From: Marinirhabdus gelatinilytica
GTDB lineage: Bacteria; Bacteroidota; Bacteroidia; Flavobacteriales; Flavobacteriaceae
Assembly (NCBI RefSeq): GCF_003353425.1
Contig: NZ_QRAO01000001.1
Span: 310,001 to 374,000, forward strand
DNA: 64,000 bases
Direction: 5' to 3'
The translations under genes were made by a program, and so were the position numbers. The notes under the pieces were generated by a model. The model saw nothing but the letters and a program-made list of their open reading frames with translations, searched no databases and was not told the origin of the DNA. This document shows positions 36,479 through 45,887 of this stretch, piece by piece (the first letter of the stretch is position 1; each line of letters starts with the position of its first letter).

Positions 36479-37474
36479 TTAAACCTTTACCACCATTTTT
36501 CCCTTGTTTTTTCCATCAAACAAGTCTATAAATGCCTGTGGAATATTTTCAAATCTATCTACAATAGTTTCCTCATAGGTTAATTTATCTTTTTGAAGCC
36601 AGCTAGCCAGTTGCGGGACGATTTTATTGAAATCATCTTGATAATCCCGCGCTATAAATCCTTGCATTTTTAGGCTCTTTTTTACCAAAGAAGTCTCCAG
36701 TCTGGGTCCTGTGGGCTGTTCGGTTTCGTTGTATAACGAAATTGCCCCGCAATTAACTACGCGGCCAAAACGATTCATGTTGGCTATGGCTGCATCCAGA
36801 ATCTCTCCGCCTACATTATCAAAATAAATGTCTACTCCATTGGGACAAGCTTCTTTTATTGCCTTTTGCATAGTGTTAGTTTTATTATAGTTTATACCTT
36901 CGTCAAAACCGAAAGTATCTTGCAACAGGTTTATTTTTTCATCACTTCCTGCAATACCTACAACCTTACAGCCTTTAATCTTGGCAATTTGTCCAACCAC
37001 GCTTCCCACTGCCCCGGAGGCACCAGAAACCAAGACCGTTTCACCTTCTTTCGGTTCCCCAATTTTAAGCAAGCCAACGTAGGCGGTTATTCCTGTGAGT
37101 CCCAAGATTCCCAGATACGCACTCAGTGGCGCTTTACTTTGATCTACTTTTTGAAGTCCCTTCCCGTTATGGGTTTGTATTTTTTTCCAGTCCAGCATCC
37201 CGTTTATGTAGTCCCCCGTTTTAAAATCGGGGTTTTCCGATGCTACAACTTCTGCAATAATGCCACTTTGTATGGGTTCATCAAGTTGAAAAGGTTCAAT
37301 ATAGGATTTTTCATCCCGCATTCTGCCTCGTAAATAGGGATCTACAGAAACATATTTTGTTTTTAATAGCACCTGTCCTTCTGAAACTGTTGGTTTGTCT
37401 ATTTCAGCAAACTCAAAATTATCCAGGGTTGGGGTTCCTTCTGGTCGGCTTTTTAATAATATGGTCTTGTTCAT
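36479..37474 (-). CDS. NADP-dependent medium-chain oxidoreductase (leukotriene B4 dehydrogenase-like)
   Basis: 331 aa. No Zn-binding cysteines. Cofactor motif VSGASGAVGSVVGQIAK; N-terminal RPEGTPTLDNFEFAEI matches the YncB/CurA/LTB4DH group, which reduces alpha,beta-unsaturated aldehydes and ketones. Confidence 0.88.
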   Translation of the reverse strand: MNKTILLKSRPEGTPTLDNFEFAEIDKPTVSEGQVLLKTKYVSVDPYLRGRMRDEKSYIEPFQLDEPIQSGIIAEVVASENPDFKTGDYINGMLDWKKIQTHNGKGLQKVDQSKAPLSAYLGILGLTGITAYVGLLKIGEPKEGETVLVSGASGAVGSVVGQIAKIKGCKVVGIAGSDEKINLLQDTFGFDEGINYNKTNTMQKAIKEACPNGVDIYFDNVGGEILDAAIANMNRFGRVVNCGAISLYNETEQPTGPRLETSLVKKSLKMQGFIARDYQDDFNKIVPQLASWLQKDKLTYEETIVDRFENIPQAFIDLFDGKNKGKMVVKV

Positions 37475-37666
37475 TTTTTTTCTTTTTTATAAAGTTAGGT
37501 AGTCGCTGGACAATTTCAAAAGCTATTAAGAGTGCATTACATCAATTTTGAGAAAAGGTTAACGTCTTTTTAAAACAGTAATATATCTACAAAAGTGAGC
37601 GCTGCTGAAACCAATTAAATTGAAGTCTATCTTGTATTGCATATTTTATAATACGGAAGAAAAACT

Positions 37667-38135
37667 ATGGCAAATAAATATAGGAAATCGTTCCAGTTAA
37701 AGGTTCCTATAAAAGAGGCGAAGGCAAAGGCTCCCGAGGTGTTATTGCTGGACGAGCCCTTTAGCAGTATTTACACCTTCCGTAAAAACAGTTTGCGTCG
37801 CAATTTGTTTGCCTATCTAAAAAAGCACGATATAAGTTGTATCACAGCGACCCCACGATGCTAGAACTGCTTCGGTATATGAGAAAGGTTTTTTTGGTGA
37901 GGTTCCTGTGATCCGACCAAGTGTTCTTTCAAAAAAAGAACTGGTGTTGTTGCCCCACAAAATAAAAGTTTCAGTAGATAAAACGGCACTTTTTGTTACC
38001 GTTGCCCAACACTATTTTAAAGGAAATCATTATCTTGTGGAAGCAGATTTCAGCGAAGATAAAATATTTTTTAACCATCCTGAAATTGTACAAACAAAGC
38101 AAGTATATCTAAAACTGAGAAGCTATGGCAAATAG
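37667..38135 (+). pseudogene. Chimeric ABC ATPase pseudogene
   Basis: Starts MANKYRKSFQLKVPIKEAKA, like the N-terminus of the protein at 38125 (MANSHTANVQLGIPKEKAKE). At the shared AAGGCAAAGGCTC it switches to ABC ATPase sequence: 37725-37863 matches 35030-35168 at about 85%, including Walker B VLLLDEPFSS, with one extra C (near 37853) breaking the frame. It then jumps to homology with 35256-35519 after losing about 88 bases. Walker A, Q-loop and signature are missing. The tail (KKELVLLPHKIKVSVDKTAL) is still like the intact C-terminus and overlaps the next gene's ATG. It cannot be an ATPase. Confidence 0.8.
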
Positions 38136-38436
38136 CCATACCGCAAATGTACAGCTTGGAATCCCTAAGGAAAAAGCCAAGGAAAAAACACAAGAAGCCC
38201 TAATGAAAGCTGGATTTAGGATGGCGAAATGGGTGGGGGCAAACCAAGCTTTTTATGCTGAAGCTCCCACAACGTTGTGGTCATGGGGTGAAGATATCTT
38301 AGTTCGTTTTCAGGAAAATGAGCAGGGTACTTTGGTAACCTTCACTTCCTCCTGCAAGCTCTCTACACAAATTATAGATTGGGGAAAAAACAAAAAGAAT
38401 GCTAAAAAATTTTTCCAACACCTAGATGCATCCTAA
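38125..38436 (+). CDS. Hypothetical protein (103 aa)
   Basis: Unrecognised soluble protein, MANSHTANVQLGIPKEKAKE... with a likely compact alpha/beta fold and no signal or membrane segment. Its ATG overlaps the end of the ABC pseudogene, and its own stop overlaps the start of the next gene, so it was once coupled to a functional ATPase. The N-terminus of a lost paralogue heads the pseudogene. Function unknown. Confidence 0.65.
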   Translation: MANSHTANVQLGIPKEKAKEKTQEALMKAGFRMAKWVGANQAFYAEAPTTLWSWGEDILVRFQENEQGTLVTFTSSCKLSTQIIDWGKNKKNAKKFFQHLDAS

Positions 38437-38896
38437 ACTACATTACCTAAAACATATTTCCAAAGTAAAGATAGCTTTCTCCATAATCCTTGGACTGCTA
38501 TCTATATACCTGCTTTATTCTGGAACGTTGTTCGGGCTAATATTACTAGGGGCTGCCTTAAAACTATCGCTTAGAGAAGGCATAGAAATAGCTTTGGAAG
38601 GAAAGGCATATAGAAAGATATATTCGGTAATGGGATTAAAGGTTGGTGTTTGGAAGCCTCTTCCAGAAATAGAATATGTCTCTATATTCGAAACCAAGAA
38701 AAAGTCCAGAGCTAGGGTTATCGCAGCTCAGGCAGACCTTGCTTTTACTATATTTAGGGTAAATTTATTCTACGAACAAAACAAACACATAACCGCATAT
38801 GAGAGTGAAGATAAAGTTGAGGGGTTTAAGGTGGCTGAACACTTAGCGATGGTTCTGGATAGCAAAATCCATGATGCCACCAATGCTGCTAGGTGA
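38426..38896 (+). CDS. Hypothetical membrane-associated protein (156 aa)
   Basis: Two N-terminal hydrophobic stretches (IAFSIILGLLSIYLLYSG; LFGLILLGAALKLSL), then a soluble part (GLKVGVWKPLPEIEYVSIF; RVNLFYEQNKHITAYESED). PH-like character is possible but not shown. Overlaps the previous gene by 11 bases. Function unknown. Confidence 0.65.
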   Translation: MHPKLHYLKHISKVKIAFSIILGLLSIYLLYSGTLFGLILLGAALKLSLREGIEIALEGKAYRKIYSVMGLKVGVWKPLPEIEYVSIFETKKKSRARVIAAQADLAFTIFRVNLFYEQNKHITAYESEDKVEGFKVAEHLAMVLDSKIHDATNAAR

Positions 38897-38935
38897 TTTT
38901 CTGGGAGTTGGGTGGATTTGACACTTGAAATGAAA

Positions 38936-39394
38936 CTATGAAATACTCTTCACCACAAGATCCCGCCCATTAAAACTGAAACCGTCCCCCTTTACGGCTC
39001 CACTTAACAATTGCCCAATGGGAGATTGCAACGCCACACAAAAATAATTGGTTTTTCCAACTGTAACTTGCCCTATAGAAATGCTCATAAAATAGGTGCC
39101 GTTGTTAGTATATACCAAGCTTCCCAAGCGCACATAATCTGAAGCTTTTGTTATATCTATCTTCTTCACCAAAGCTTGCAGGTTTTCAATTTCCTGTAAT
39201 TGTTTTCCTGCGTTTTCACGATCTATCTGTAACATGGCACGACCGGTTTCATGCTTGTCCCCTGCGCTGCTCTTGGATTCTTCCACTAGGGACTCTTCAA
39301 TACCCGCAATGGTTTGTTTGATTTTCTCAAACCGTTTCATTACTGTATTTTGGCAGTGTTCCAGTAATGCTATCTTCAGTTCTTTATCGGTCAT
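38936..39394 (-). CDS. GreA/GreB-like domain protein
   Basis: 152 aa. Coiled-coil N-terminal half (KRFEKIKQTIAGIEESLVEES, with SSAGDKHETGRAMLQ), then a FKBP-like C-terminal half (YVRLGSLVYTNNGTYFM to SPIGQLLSGAVKGDGFSFNG). GDKHET and SPIGQLL correspond to Gre features; the acidic tip of true Gre is not evident. Often mislabelled in databases as a 3-oxoacyl synthase. May bind RNA polymerase. Overlaps mtgA by 11 bases. Confidence 0.7.
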   Translation of the reverse strand: MTDKELKIALLEHCQNTVMKRFEKIKQTIAGIEESLVEESKSSAGDKHETGRAMLQIDRENAGKQLQEIENLQALVKKIDITKASDYVRLGSLVYTNNGTYFMSISIGQVTVGKTNYFCVALQSPIGQLLSGAVKGDGFSFNGRDLVVKSIS

Positions 39395-40079
39395 TTCCCT
39401 TTGGTTTTTTCAGCGTAAATGTACCATAAAAACGCATCTGTCCAACAATCCACTCTTTTCTTTCTTGAATGTACTTAGAGGGCGGGTTAGCCTTAAAATT
39501 TCTTGGATTGGGCAAGATGGCAGCGATGGCGGCGGCCTCATATTTTTGAAGATTTTTTGCCGATTTGTTGAACCAATACCCCGAAGCTGCCTCTGCTCCA
39601 TAAATGCCCTCTCCCATCTCTATACTGTTAAGATATACTTCCAAGATTCGTTCTTTGTCCCACAACAGTTCAATCAAAAAAGTGAAATAGGCTTCCAGCC
39701 CTTTACGCAACCAGCTCCTATCTGGCCACAGAAAAACATTCTTTGCGGTTTGTTGGGAAATGGTACTGGCCCCACGCAGTTTTTTGCCTTTCTTGTTGTT
39801 TTTGTATGCTCTTTCGATGTTTTCTACATCAAAACCGTTGTGTTTTATAAATTTTTGGTCTTCGGCACAAATTACGGCCAGTTGTAACTCTGCTGAAATT
39901 TCTGAAATAGGGACCCATTTGTGCTTCGTCTCGAAATCGCCTTCAGATTGATAGCTGCGTATAGCCATTAATGGGGTGTAGTAAACAGGAACATATTTAT
40001 AGAGCAGCACCCAAAGTACCGTAAGCACGATGAACCACAACAATACTTTAAAAAGGAATTTAAAGAGTTTTTTAACCAT
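39384..40079 (-). CDS. mtgA: Monofunctional peptidoglycan transglycosylase
   Basis: 231 aa, GT51 domain alone after one N-terminal membrane helix. Catalytic Glu in VICAEDQKFIKHNGFD; GASTISQQTAKNVFLW; EVYLNSIEMGEGIYGAEAAS. Polymerises lipid II glycan strands in the inner membrane. Confidence 0.92.
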   Translation of the reverse strand: MVKKLFKFLFKVLLWFIVLTVLWVLLYKYVPVYYTPLMAIRSYQSEGDFETKHKWVPISEISAELQLAVICAEDQKFIKHNGFDVENIERAYKNNKKGKKLRGASTISQQTAKNVFLWPDRSWLRKGLEAYFTFLIELLWDKERILEVYLNSIEMGEGIYGAEAASGYWFNKSAKNLQKYEAAAIAAILPNPRNFKANPPSKYIQERKEWIVGQMRFYGTFTLKKPKGNDR

Positions 40080-40087
40080 GGTACTCC

Positions 40088-41290
40088 CTAGCCCCCCTCA
40101 AGGGGAGAATAAATTGTAACTAAATTTGCCAACTGTTGTCCAACGGAGCTCCCAATGGCAACGCCCATTCCGCCAAGCCGCACCCCGCAGTACACATTGG
40201 GTTCAATTTGTTTTACAATAGGCTTTTTCTGTGTACCAACCCCCATAATGCCACTCCAACGTTGGTCTATGGTAAACGGTGTATTGGGGAGGATTGTTGT
40301 TTGTAACAGCCGTTCCAGTTCCTCTTGTACAAGAGCCGTTAGGCCTAAATCTGATGTTTCTTCTGCTTTAAAATCCAGATTTCTTCCGCCTCCAAAAAGA
40401 ATTCGGTTATGTATATTTCTGAAATAGTAGTAGCCTTTGTCCAGATGAAAGGTGCCTTTAATATGCAAATTAGGGATGGGATGGGTAATCAAAACTTGTG
40501 CGCGAGCAGGCTGTAACGGGAGCTCCAAAAACTGTTTGGCAAAGCCGTTTGTGGCAATGCATAGCTTTTTTGCTGAAAATTTCACTGAATTGTCCATTTC
40601 TAGAGAAATTTTATTGTTTTTTGCTGAAAATGAAGTAATTTCTGCGTTATTCAGCACTAAAATTCCTTTTTTTGAACATTTTTGAAGCAGCCCTAATATC
40701 ATTTTTCCCGCATCAAGCTGTCCTTCAAATTTGTTGAAAACAAGCTTATTCTGAACATTTTTAAAAGAAAATGAATCCTTTTTAACCGAAAACACCTCTT
40801 TTTCGCCAAAAAACACATTTTCTAATAGTTTATTGATGTACGAAAGATTTTCAATACAATTTTCAAACAAGTCAGTATCATTTTCAGTGAAAACTTCGTG
40901 ACCTCCCAATTGTTGATAGTCCAATTGAAGATCGCCAAGATTTCTCCTAAGCAATTGCAAGCCTACTACTCTGTTTTTAATGAGTTGGACAACCTCATCT
41001 TCGGAATGTGTTTTTAAATCCTCTAAAATTTCAGAAATACTTCCAAAACAGGCAAACCCGGCATTTTTGGTACTTGCCCCACTGGGCAGCATTCCTTTTT
41101 CAAAGACGACTATTTTTTTTTGTGGATATCGTTGGCGTAACGCTAAAGCACAGCTTAGTCCAACAATGCCACTACCAATAATCGCAACATCTATGTTGGA
41201 GAGCCATGTATTTTGTTCCCAATAGGACAGGTTATGTTTCTCCCTCGATGGGGGTTGAGAGGTGTTCTCACTGGGATTGTTTCTTCTCAT
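40088..41290 (-). CDS. FAD-dependent oxidoreductase (DAO family)
   Basis: 400 aa. FAD motif VAIIGSGIVGLSCALALRQRYPQ (residues about 33-55) and glycine-rich C-terminal region YCGVRLGGMGVAIGSSVGQ. Oxidises an amino acid or similar amine. The first 28 residues before the FAD fold (including PPSREKH) and the last ones (YSPLEGG) are encoded by short palindromic sequences of the CCCCTTGAGGGG kind, so the true protein ends may be shorter. Upstream of and on the same strand as mtgA. Confidence 0.82.
   Translation of the reverse strand: MRRNNPSENTSQPPSREKHNLSYWEQNTWLSNIDVAIIGSGIVGLSCALALRQRYPQKKIVVFEKGMLPSGASTKNAGFACFGSISEILEDLKTHSEDEVVQLIKNRVVGLQLLRRNLGDLQLDYQQLGGHEVFTENDTDLFENCIENLSYINKLLENVFFGEKEVFSVKKDSFSFKNVQNKLVFNKFEGQLDAGKMILGLLQKCSKKGILVLNNAEITSFSAKNNKISLEMDNSVKFSAKKLCIATNGFAKQFLELPLQPARAQVLITHPIPNLHIKGTFHLDKGYYYFRNIHNRILFGGGRNLDFKAEETSDLGLTALVQEELERLLQTTILPNTPFTIDQRWSGIMGVGTQKKPIVKQIEPNVYCGVRLGGMGVAIGSSVGQQLANLVTIYSPLEGG
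40091..40106. repeat. Palindromic element CCCCTTGAGGGG
   Basis: GCCCCCCTCAAGGGGA forms the end of the FAD oxidoreductase gene (SPLEGG). A related longer palindrome lies at 58544. Confidence 0.5.
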
Positions 41291-41380
41291 TGTATTTAAA
41301 AGTAGGGAAAACGTGGCTAAAACTGACTCGAGAGGTCAAAAAAACGAGACTGTAAGAGTGCCGATTTTATGCTAAGATTC

Positions 41381-41827
41381 TTACAATACCGGCTTTGTAT
41401 CGCTTTTATTTTTGCATTTGTGAAGCAGCTTCAAGATATAAATACTATTGACTATGCTACGGTTTTCTTTGAATATTTGCTTGTATGTTTCTTCACTGGG
41501 TGGCACCAAATCCAGTTCATCCAAAAGATTGTCTATTAAATTTTCAGCTTGGAGCGTATCAATTTTAAACAGGTTTAAAAGGTCGTCTTCAGGATATAGA
41601 TCAAAATTTTCGACTTTAATTCGCATTTGTATAGCGTCGTATACTTCATCGGTTATTTTATATGAAAAGTCTTGGGCCTCCATTTTTTTAATATACTCAA
41701 ACTTATGTAAGCTTGGTCTGTTTTTCGCTATTCTTTTCAGCTTCTGGGAAACGTAATACCTATATAATCCCACGAAAAGAAGTAGGATTGTTCCTGCGAC
41801 ATATAAAATTGCTTTTCCCTCTGACAA
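41381..41827 (-). CDS. Hypothetical single-pass membrane protein (148 aa)
   Basis: N-terminal helix AILYVAGTILLLFVGLYRYYV, then a soluble cytoplasmic part (KMEAQDFSYKITDEVYDAIQ; LFKIDTLQAENLIDNLLDEL). Unrecognised. Isolated by a 90-base gap before it and the accC terminator after. Confidence 0.6.
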   Translation of the reverse strand: MSEGKAILYVAGTILLLFVGLYRYYVSQKLKRIAKNRPSLHKFEYIKKMEAQDFSYKITDEVYDAIQMRIKVENFDLYPEDDLLNLFKIDTLQAENLIDNLLDELDLVPPSEETYKQIFKENRSIVNSIYILKLLHKCKNKSDTKPVL

Positions 41828-41875
41828 AATTCTTATAAATTATAAAAAGCTAAAGTGTAAATATATTTTTCTAAA

Positions 41876-41920
41876 ACAAAAAACCCCAAATTCCAAAGGT
41901 GCTCTTTGGGATTTGAGGTT
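41876..41920 (-). terminator. Terminator of accC
   Basis: CCCCAAATTCCAAAG / CTTTGGGATTTGAGG hairpin with T-run on the minus strand (A-rich on plus). Confidence 0.75.
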
Positions 41921-41941
41921 GAGTGCTCAATACTTTAACCA

Positions 41942-43294
41942 CTATTCCTCTTCTGGAGGCGCCATTTTCCAATCGTTCATAAAAGCAGTGGTGTAATTTC
42001 CTGCCACATAATCTGGATGGTCCATTAACTGTCTATGGAATGGGATTGTGGTTTTTATACCTTCAATTACAAACTCGTCCAATGCGCGTTTCATTTTATT
42101 GATGGCTTCATCTCTTGTCTGCGCAGTCGTGATTAACTTAGCAATCATAGAGTCATAGTTGGGCGGTATCGTGTAGCCTGCATATACGTGTGTGTCCAGT
42201 CTAACCCCATGGCCTCCTGGGGCGTGAAGTGTTGTGATTCTTCCTGGTGAAGGCCTAAAATCGTTATAGGGATCTTCAGCATTGATACGACATTCTATGG
42301 AGTGCAAGTTTGGCGTATAGTGCTTTCCAGAAATGGGTACTCCCGCCGCAACCAAAATCTGCTCACGTATTAAATCGAAATCTATTACCTGTTCGGTAAT
42401 GGGGTGTTCTACTTGGATACGGGTGTTCATTTCCATAAAGTAGAAGTTTCTGTGTTTATCAACCAAAAACTCTACCGTTCCGGCACCTTCATATTTTATA
42501 AATTCGGCTGCTTTTACAGCTGCCATCCCCATGTCGTTACGCAATTTCTTGGTCATAAAGGGGCTTGGGGTTTCTTCGGTCAACTTCTGGTGGCGGCGCT
42601 GTATGGAGCAGTCACGCTCGCTCAAATGGCACGCTTTGCCCGTACTATCGCCTACGACCTGTATTTCAATATGTCGTGGTTCTTCAATGAGCTTTTCCAT
42701 ATACATATCGTCATTTCCGAAAGCAGCTTTACTTTCCTGTCGTGCAGATTCCCATGCTGCTTGTAGGTTTTCTTCTTTCCATACAGCTCGCATCCCTTTT
42801 CCTCCACCTCCAGCACTTGCTTTTAGCATCACTGGATAGCCGGTTTCTTTTGCCACTTTTTTACAGGTTTCAAAATCTTCTATCACTCCATCACTTCCCG
42901 GTACGCACGGTACGCCTGCAGCTTTCATGGTAGCTTTGGCCATGGCCTTATCTCCCATTTTTTCGATCATTTCTGGAGAAGCCCCAATAAATTTGATATT
43001 GTGTTCTTGGCAGATACGTGAAAATTTTGCGTTTTCTGAAAGAAACCCATATCCTGGGTGTATAGCATCGGCATTGGTAATTTCTGCAGCTGCGATAATG
43101 TTACTCATCTTTAGGTAACTTTCGCTACTAGGTGCAGGACCAATACAAACGGCTTCGTCGGCAAACTTAACATGTAGGCTTTCTTCATCAGCTTTGGAGT
43201 ATACCGCAACCGATTTAATGCCCATCTCTCTACAGGTTCTGATTACACGTAATGCAATCTCTCCCCTATTTGCTATTAATATCTTTTTAAACAT
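41942..43294 (-). CDS. accC: Acetyl-CoA carboxylase, biotin carboxylase subunit
   Basis: 450 aa. ATP-grasp: glycine-rich loop [12 protein letters not shown]; metal site [20 protein letters not shown]-terminal [18 protein letters not shown]. Carboxylates biotin on AccB with bicarbonate and ATP, first half of malonyl-CoA synthesis. Last gene of fabH-accB-accC. Confidence 0.95.
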   Translation of the reverse strand: MFKKILIANRGEIALRVIRTCREMGIKSVAVYSKADEESLHVKFADEAVCIGPAPSSESYLKMSNIIAAAEITNADAIHPGYGFLSENAKFSRICQEHNIKFIGASPEMIEKMGDKAMAKATMKAAGVPCVPGSDGVIEDFETCKKVAKETGYPVMLKASAGGGGKGMRAVWKEENLQAAWESARQESKAAFGNDDMYMEKLIEEPRHIEIQVVGDSTGKACHLSERDCSIQRRHQKLTEETPSPFMTKKLRNDMGMAAVKAAEFIKYEGAGTVEFLVDKHRNFYFMEMNTRIQVEHPITEQVIDFDLIREQILVAAGVPISGKHYTPNLHSIECRINAEDPYNDFRPSPGRITTLHAPGGHGVRLDTHVYAGYTIPPNYDSMIAKLITTAQTRDEAINKMKRALDEFVIEGIKTTIPFHRQLMDHPDYVAGNYTTAFMNDWKMAPPEEE

Positions 43295-43370
43295 AATTCT
43301 CTGAAATTAACAAATCCCAAATCCCAAATCCCACAAAAGGGATGTGCAATTCAAAACTTTGGTGTTTAAA

Positions 43371-43862
43371 TTACGACGGGTCTACTAAGAAAAGTGGCTG
43401 GTCGAACTCTACTGGAGAAGCATCGTCCACTAAAATTTTCACGATTTTTCCAGAAACTTCACTTTCTATCTCATTAAAGAGTTTCATCGCTTCAATAACA
43501 CATAGAACATCCCCGGTGTTTATGGTAGAGCCTACTTCAACAAACATAGGTTTGTCTGGTGCCGGCTTACGATAGAAAGTTCCGATGATGGGTGACTTTA
43601 CCGTAATGTATTTTGAATCTTCCGATGCAGCTGGTGTGGCCGGAGCTGCTGGTGCTGCGTCTGCAGGTGCCGCAGCTGGTGCTGGTGCTGCCGCAGGAGC
43701 TGCTGCTACAGCAGGTACTTGCTGGATGTATGTGGTTTCACCCTTTCCTCCAGCTTCACCTGTACGTATGGTAATTTTCACATCTTCCATCTCTAGTTTT
43801 ACTTCGCTGGCTCCAGATTTTGCCACGAACTTAATCAAGCTTTGTATTTCTTTTAACTCCAT
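43371..43862 (-). CDS. accB: Acetyl-CoA carboxylase, biotin carboxyl carrier protein
   Basis: 163 aa. An Ala/Pro-rich flexible linker (residues 55-85) and C-terminal biotinyl domain with the lysine in VIEAMKLFNEIES. Between fabH and accC, 24 bases after fabH. Confidence 0.95.
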   Translation of the reverse strand: MELKEIQSLIKFVAKSGASEVKLEMEDVKITIRTGEAGGKGETTYIQQVPAVAAAPAAAPAPAAAPADAAPAAPATPAASEDSKYITVKSPIIGTFYRKPAPDKPMFVEVGSTINTGDVLCVIEAMKLFNEIESEVSGKIVKILVDDASPVEFDQPLFLVDPS

Positions 43863-43886
43863 GTTGGTTAATTTTAATCGTTATTA

Positions 43887-44882
43887 TTAGGAATTATACG
43901 CCCAGGTTAAATATATAGATCCCCAGGTAAATCCGCCTCCAAAGGATGCGAACACTAATTTATCTCCTTTTTTAAGTTGTTTTTCGTAGTCCACCAAGCA
44001 TAATGGCAGTGTTGCCGAAGTGGTGTTTCCATATTTGTGTATGTTTTTCATCACCTTCTCACTGGGAAGGTTCATTCTTTTTGCGGTTGCGTCAATAATT
44101 CTCAAATTGGCTTGATGTGGTACCAGCCAGTTTACATCATCATCGGTAAGATTATTACGCTCCATGATTTTGGCACTTACATCTGCCATATTGGAAACAG
44201 CAAATTTAAAAACCGTTTTTCCATCTTGGAATACATAGTGTTGCTTGTTTGCCACTGTTTCCGCAGAGGGAGGAAGCAACGATCCACCAGCATCTATCTT
44301 TAGGCTTTGTCTCCCTATCCCATCGGTCCGTAAGAATTCGTCTTGCAAGCCATAGCCTTCGGTATTGGGTTCGAATAGCACGGCACCTCCGCCATCACCA
44401 AAAATGATGCAGGTAGCCCTATCTTCATAATCAATAATAGAGGACATTTTGTCTGCGCCCAAAAGAAGTATTTTTTTATAGCGGCCAGATTCGATATATT
44501 TTGCTGCGGTGGACATCCCAAAAAGAAAGCTGGAACATGCCGCAACAAGGTCAAAAGAAAAAGCGTTTACGGCTCCAATCTGGGTGGCTACGTAAACGCC
44601 TGTGGCTGCGACGGGCATATCTGGCGTGGCTGTTGCCATAATGACCATGTCTATATCTTCTGGGTTTGTATTGCTTTTTTTCAGCAAATCTTTTGCGGCT
44701 TCAATGGCCAGAAAGGATGTGCCTTTGTCTTTGTCTTTTAAAATTCTACGTTCTTTAATACCTGTCCTGGTGGTGATCCACTCGTCATTGGTATCCACCA
44801 TGGTTTCCAGGATTTGGTTGGTGAGTACGTAGTCTGGCACATAGCCTCCTACAGCTGTGATTGCTGCTGATATTTTGCTCAT
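43887..44882 (-). CDS. fabH: 3-oxoacyl-ACP synthase III
   Basis: 331 aa. Catalytic Cys in ACSSFLFGM, His in VPHQANLRI, Asn in GNTTSATLPL. Starts fatty acid synthesis by condensing acyl-CoA with malonyl-ACP. Head of fabH-accB-accC; the promoter region shows no clear consensus match. Confidence 0.93.
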   Translation of the reverse strand: MSKISAAITAVGGYVPDYVLTNQILETMVDTNDEWITTRTGIKERRILKDKDKGTSFLAIEAAKDLLKKSNTNPEDIDMVIMATATPDMPVAATGVYVATQIGAVNAFSFDLVAACSSFLFGMSTAAKYIESGRYKKILLLGADKMSSIIDYEDRATCIIFGDGGGAVLFEPNTEGYGLQDEFLRTDGIGRQSLKIDAGGSLLPPSAETVANKQHYVFQDGKTVFKFAVSNMADVSAKIMERNNLTDDDVNWLVPHQANLRIIDATAKRMNLPSEKVMKNIHKYGNTTSATLPLCLVDYEKQLKKGDKLVFASFGGGFTWGSIYLTWAYNS

Positions 44883-45006
44883 AGAGTTATCTTACTTTCA
44901 CGCAAAAAGACCAATAAGGTCCTTAAAAGTTGTGAAAATTACTAAAAAAACATCAAAATAAGATGGTAAACAGCTTTTTTTGAATAAAAATAACAGGTAA
45001 CAAAAA

Positions 45007-45032
45007 AACTCTCACAAGGGGGTGTGAGAGTT
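45007..45032 (-). terminator. Terminator after rpmF
   Basis: AACTCTCACA / TGTGAGAGTT, ten perfect pairs, then seven T on the minus strand. It separates DUF177-rpmF from fabH. Confidence 0.85.
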
Positions 45033-45056
45033 AGTGTATGCTATAAATGGTTGTGT

Positions 45057-45254
45057 TTAAGCCTCTACCTCTTCAGTAGCGTCAATCACAACTTGACCGC
45101 GGTAATATAATTTACCTTCGTGCCAGTGTGCTCTGTGGAACAAGTGAGTTTCCCCAGTTGTTGGATCCTGTGCTAATGTTGGCTTTACCGCTTTGTAATG
45201 AGTTCTTCTTTTATCTCTTCTGGTTTTTGAGATTTTTCTTTTAGGATGTGCCAT
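45057..45254 (-). CDS. rpmF: 50S ribosomal protein L32
   Basis: 65 aa. [20 protein letters not shown], basic N-terminus; lacks the two CxxC Zn motifs seen in some L32 proteins. Eight bases after the DUF177 gene, the usual gene pair. Confidence 0.95.
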   Translation of the reverse strand: MAHPKRKISKTRRDKRRTHYKAVKPTLAQDPTTGETHLFHRAHWHEGKLYYRGQVVIDATEEVEA

Positions 45255-45262
45255 TACTTATA

Positions 45263-45805
45263 TTATTTATCCGTTAATAGTTTTTTTAATTCGTCCCATC
45301 TTGGGTCTACTTGGTCGCCCTCTTCAACTTTTTCTTTAGGCTGCTTTGGGCTCAATTCTTCAAGTTTATCGAGTATGTCGCTTTCCAATGTTCCATCCTC
45401 TACCCCTGGATGTATCAACCTTGTGGGTAGCGAAAGTACAATAGATTCGTAAACGTATTGCTGAATGTTCACCTCGTGGCTTCCGTGCGGGATTATCAAA
45501 AGGTCTTCGTTTTCATCGTTGTACTCGTCTCCAAATTTTACGACGAAGTGATAGTTTCCTGAAATTTCCTGGTCGAAAGGTTCGTTGGTGATGTCACATT
45601 GGACGTTCACGGTACCTTTAAAATTCAATGTGAACTCTAAAAGTGTTGTTTTTTTGTCCAACAATACGTCAAGTTTAATGTCTGTCCCATTAAACTCTTC
45701 ATACTCAAAATGCTCAAAGAACGTATTTGTAATCTCAAAATGAAACGGGTGTTTACCTAATTTCAGCCCTATAAAAGGGATGGTAAAATCTTTCAATTCT
45801 TTCAT
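45263..45805 (-). CDS. DUF177 (YceD-type) protein
   Basis: 180 aa from ATG 45805 (MKELKDFTIPFIGLKLG). Central beta-rich core (VNVQCDITNEPFDQEISGNY) and acidic helix LEELSPKQPKEKVEEGDQVD with PRWDELKKL near the end. Members are near rpmF and affect 23S rRNA or L32 levels; the exact role is open. Confidence 0.85.
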   Translation of the reverse strand: MKELKDFTIPFIGLKLGKHPFHFEITNTFFEHFEYEEFNGTDIKLDVLLDKKTTLLEFTLNFKGTVNVQCDITNEPFDQEISGNYHFVVKFGDEYNDENEDLLIIPHGSHEVNIQQYVYESIVLSLPTRLIHPGVEDGTLESDILDKLEELSPKQPKEKVEEGDQVDPRWDELKKLLTDK

Positions 45806-45887
45806 ATCCACGCCTGTTATCATTCCCCACCTTCGTCAAAAGGCGGGTGCAAAGATAAAAAATTATTTCAATTGCGCCGCCCTTGTA

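Noticed and set aside
37667-37864. Functional small ABC ATPase
   Set aside because: Walker A, Q-loop and signature are missing and the frame is broken.
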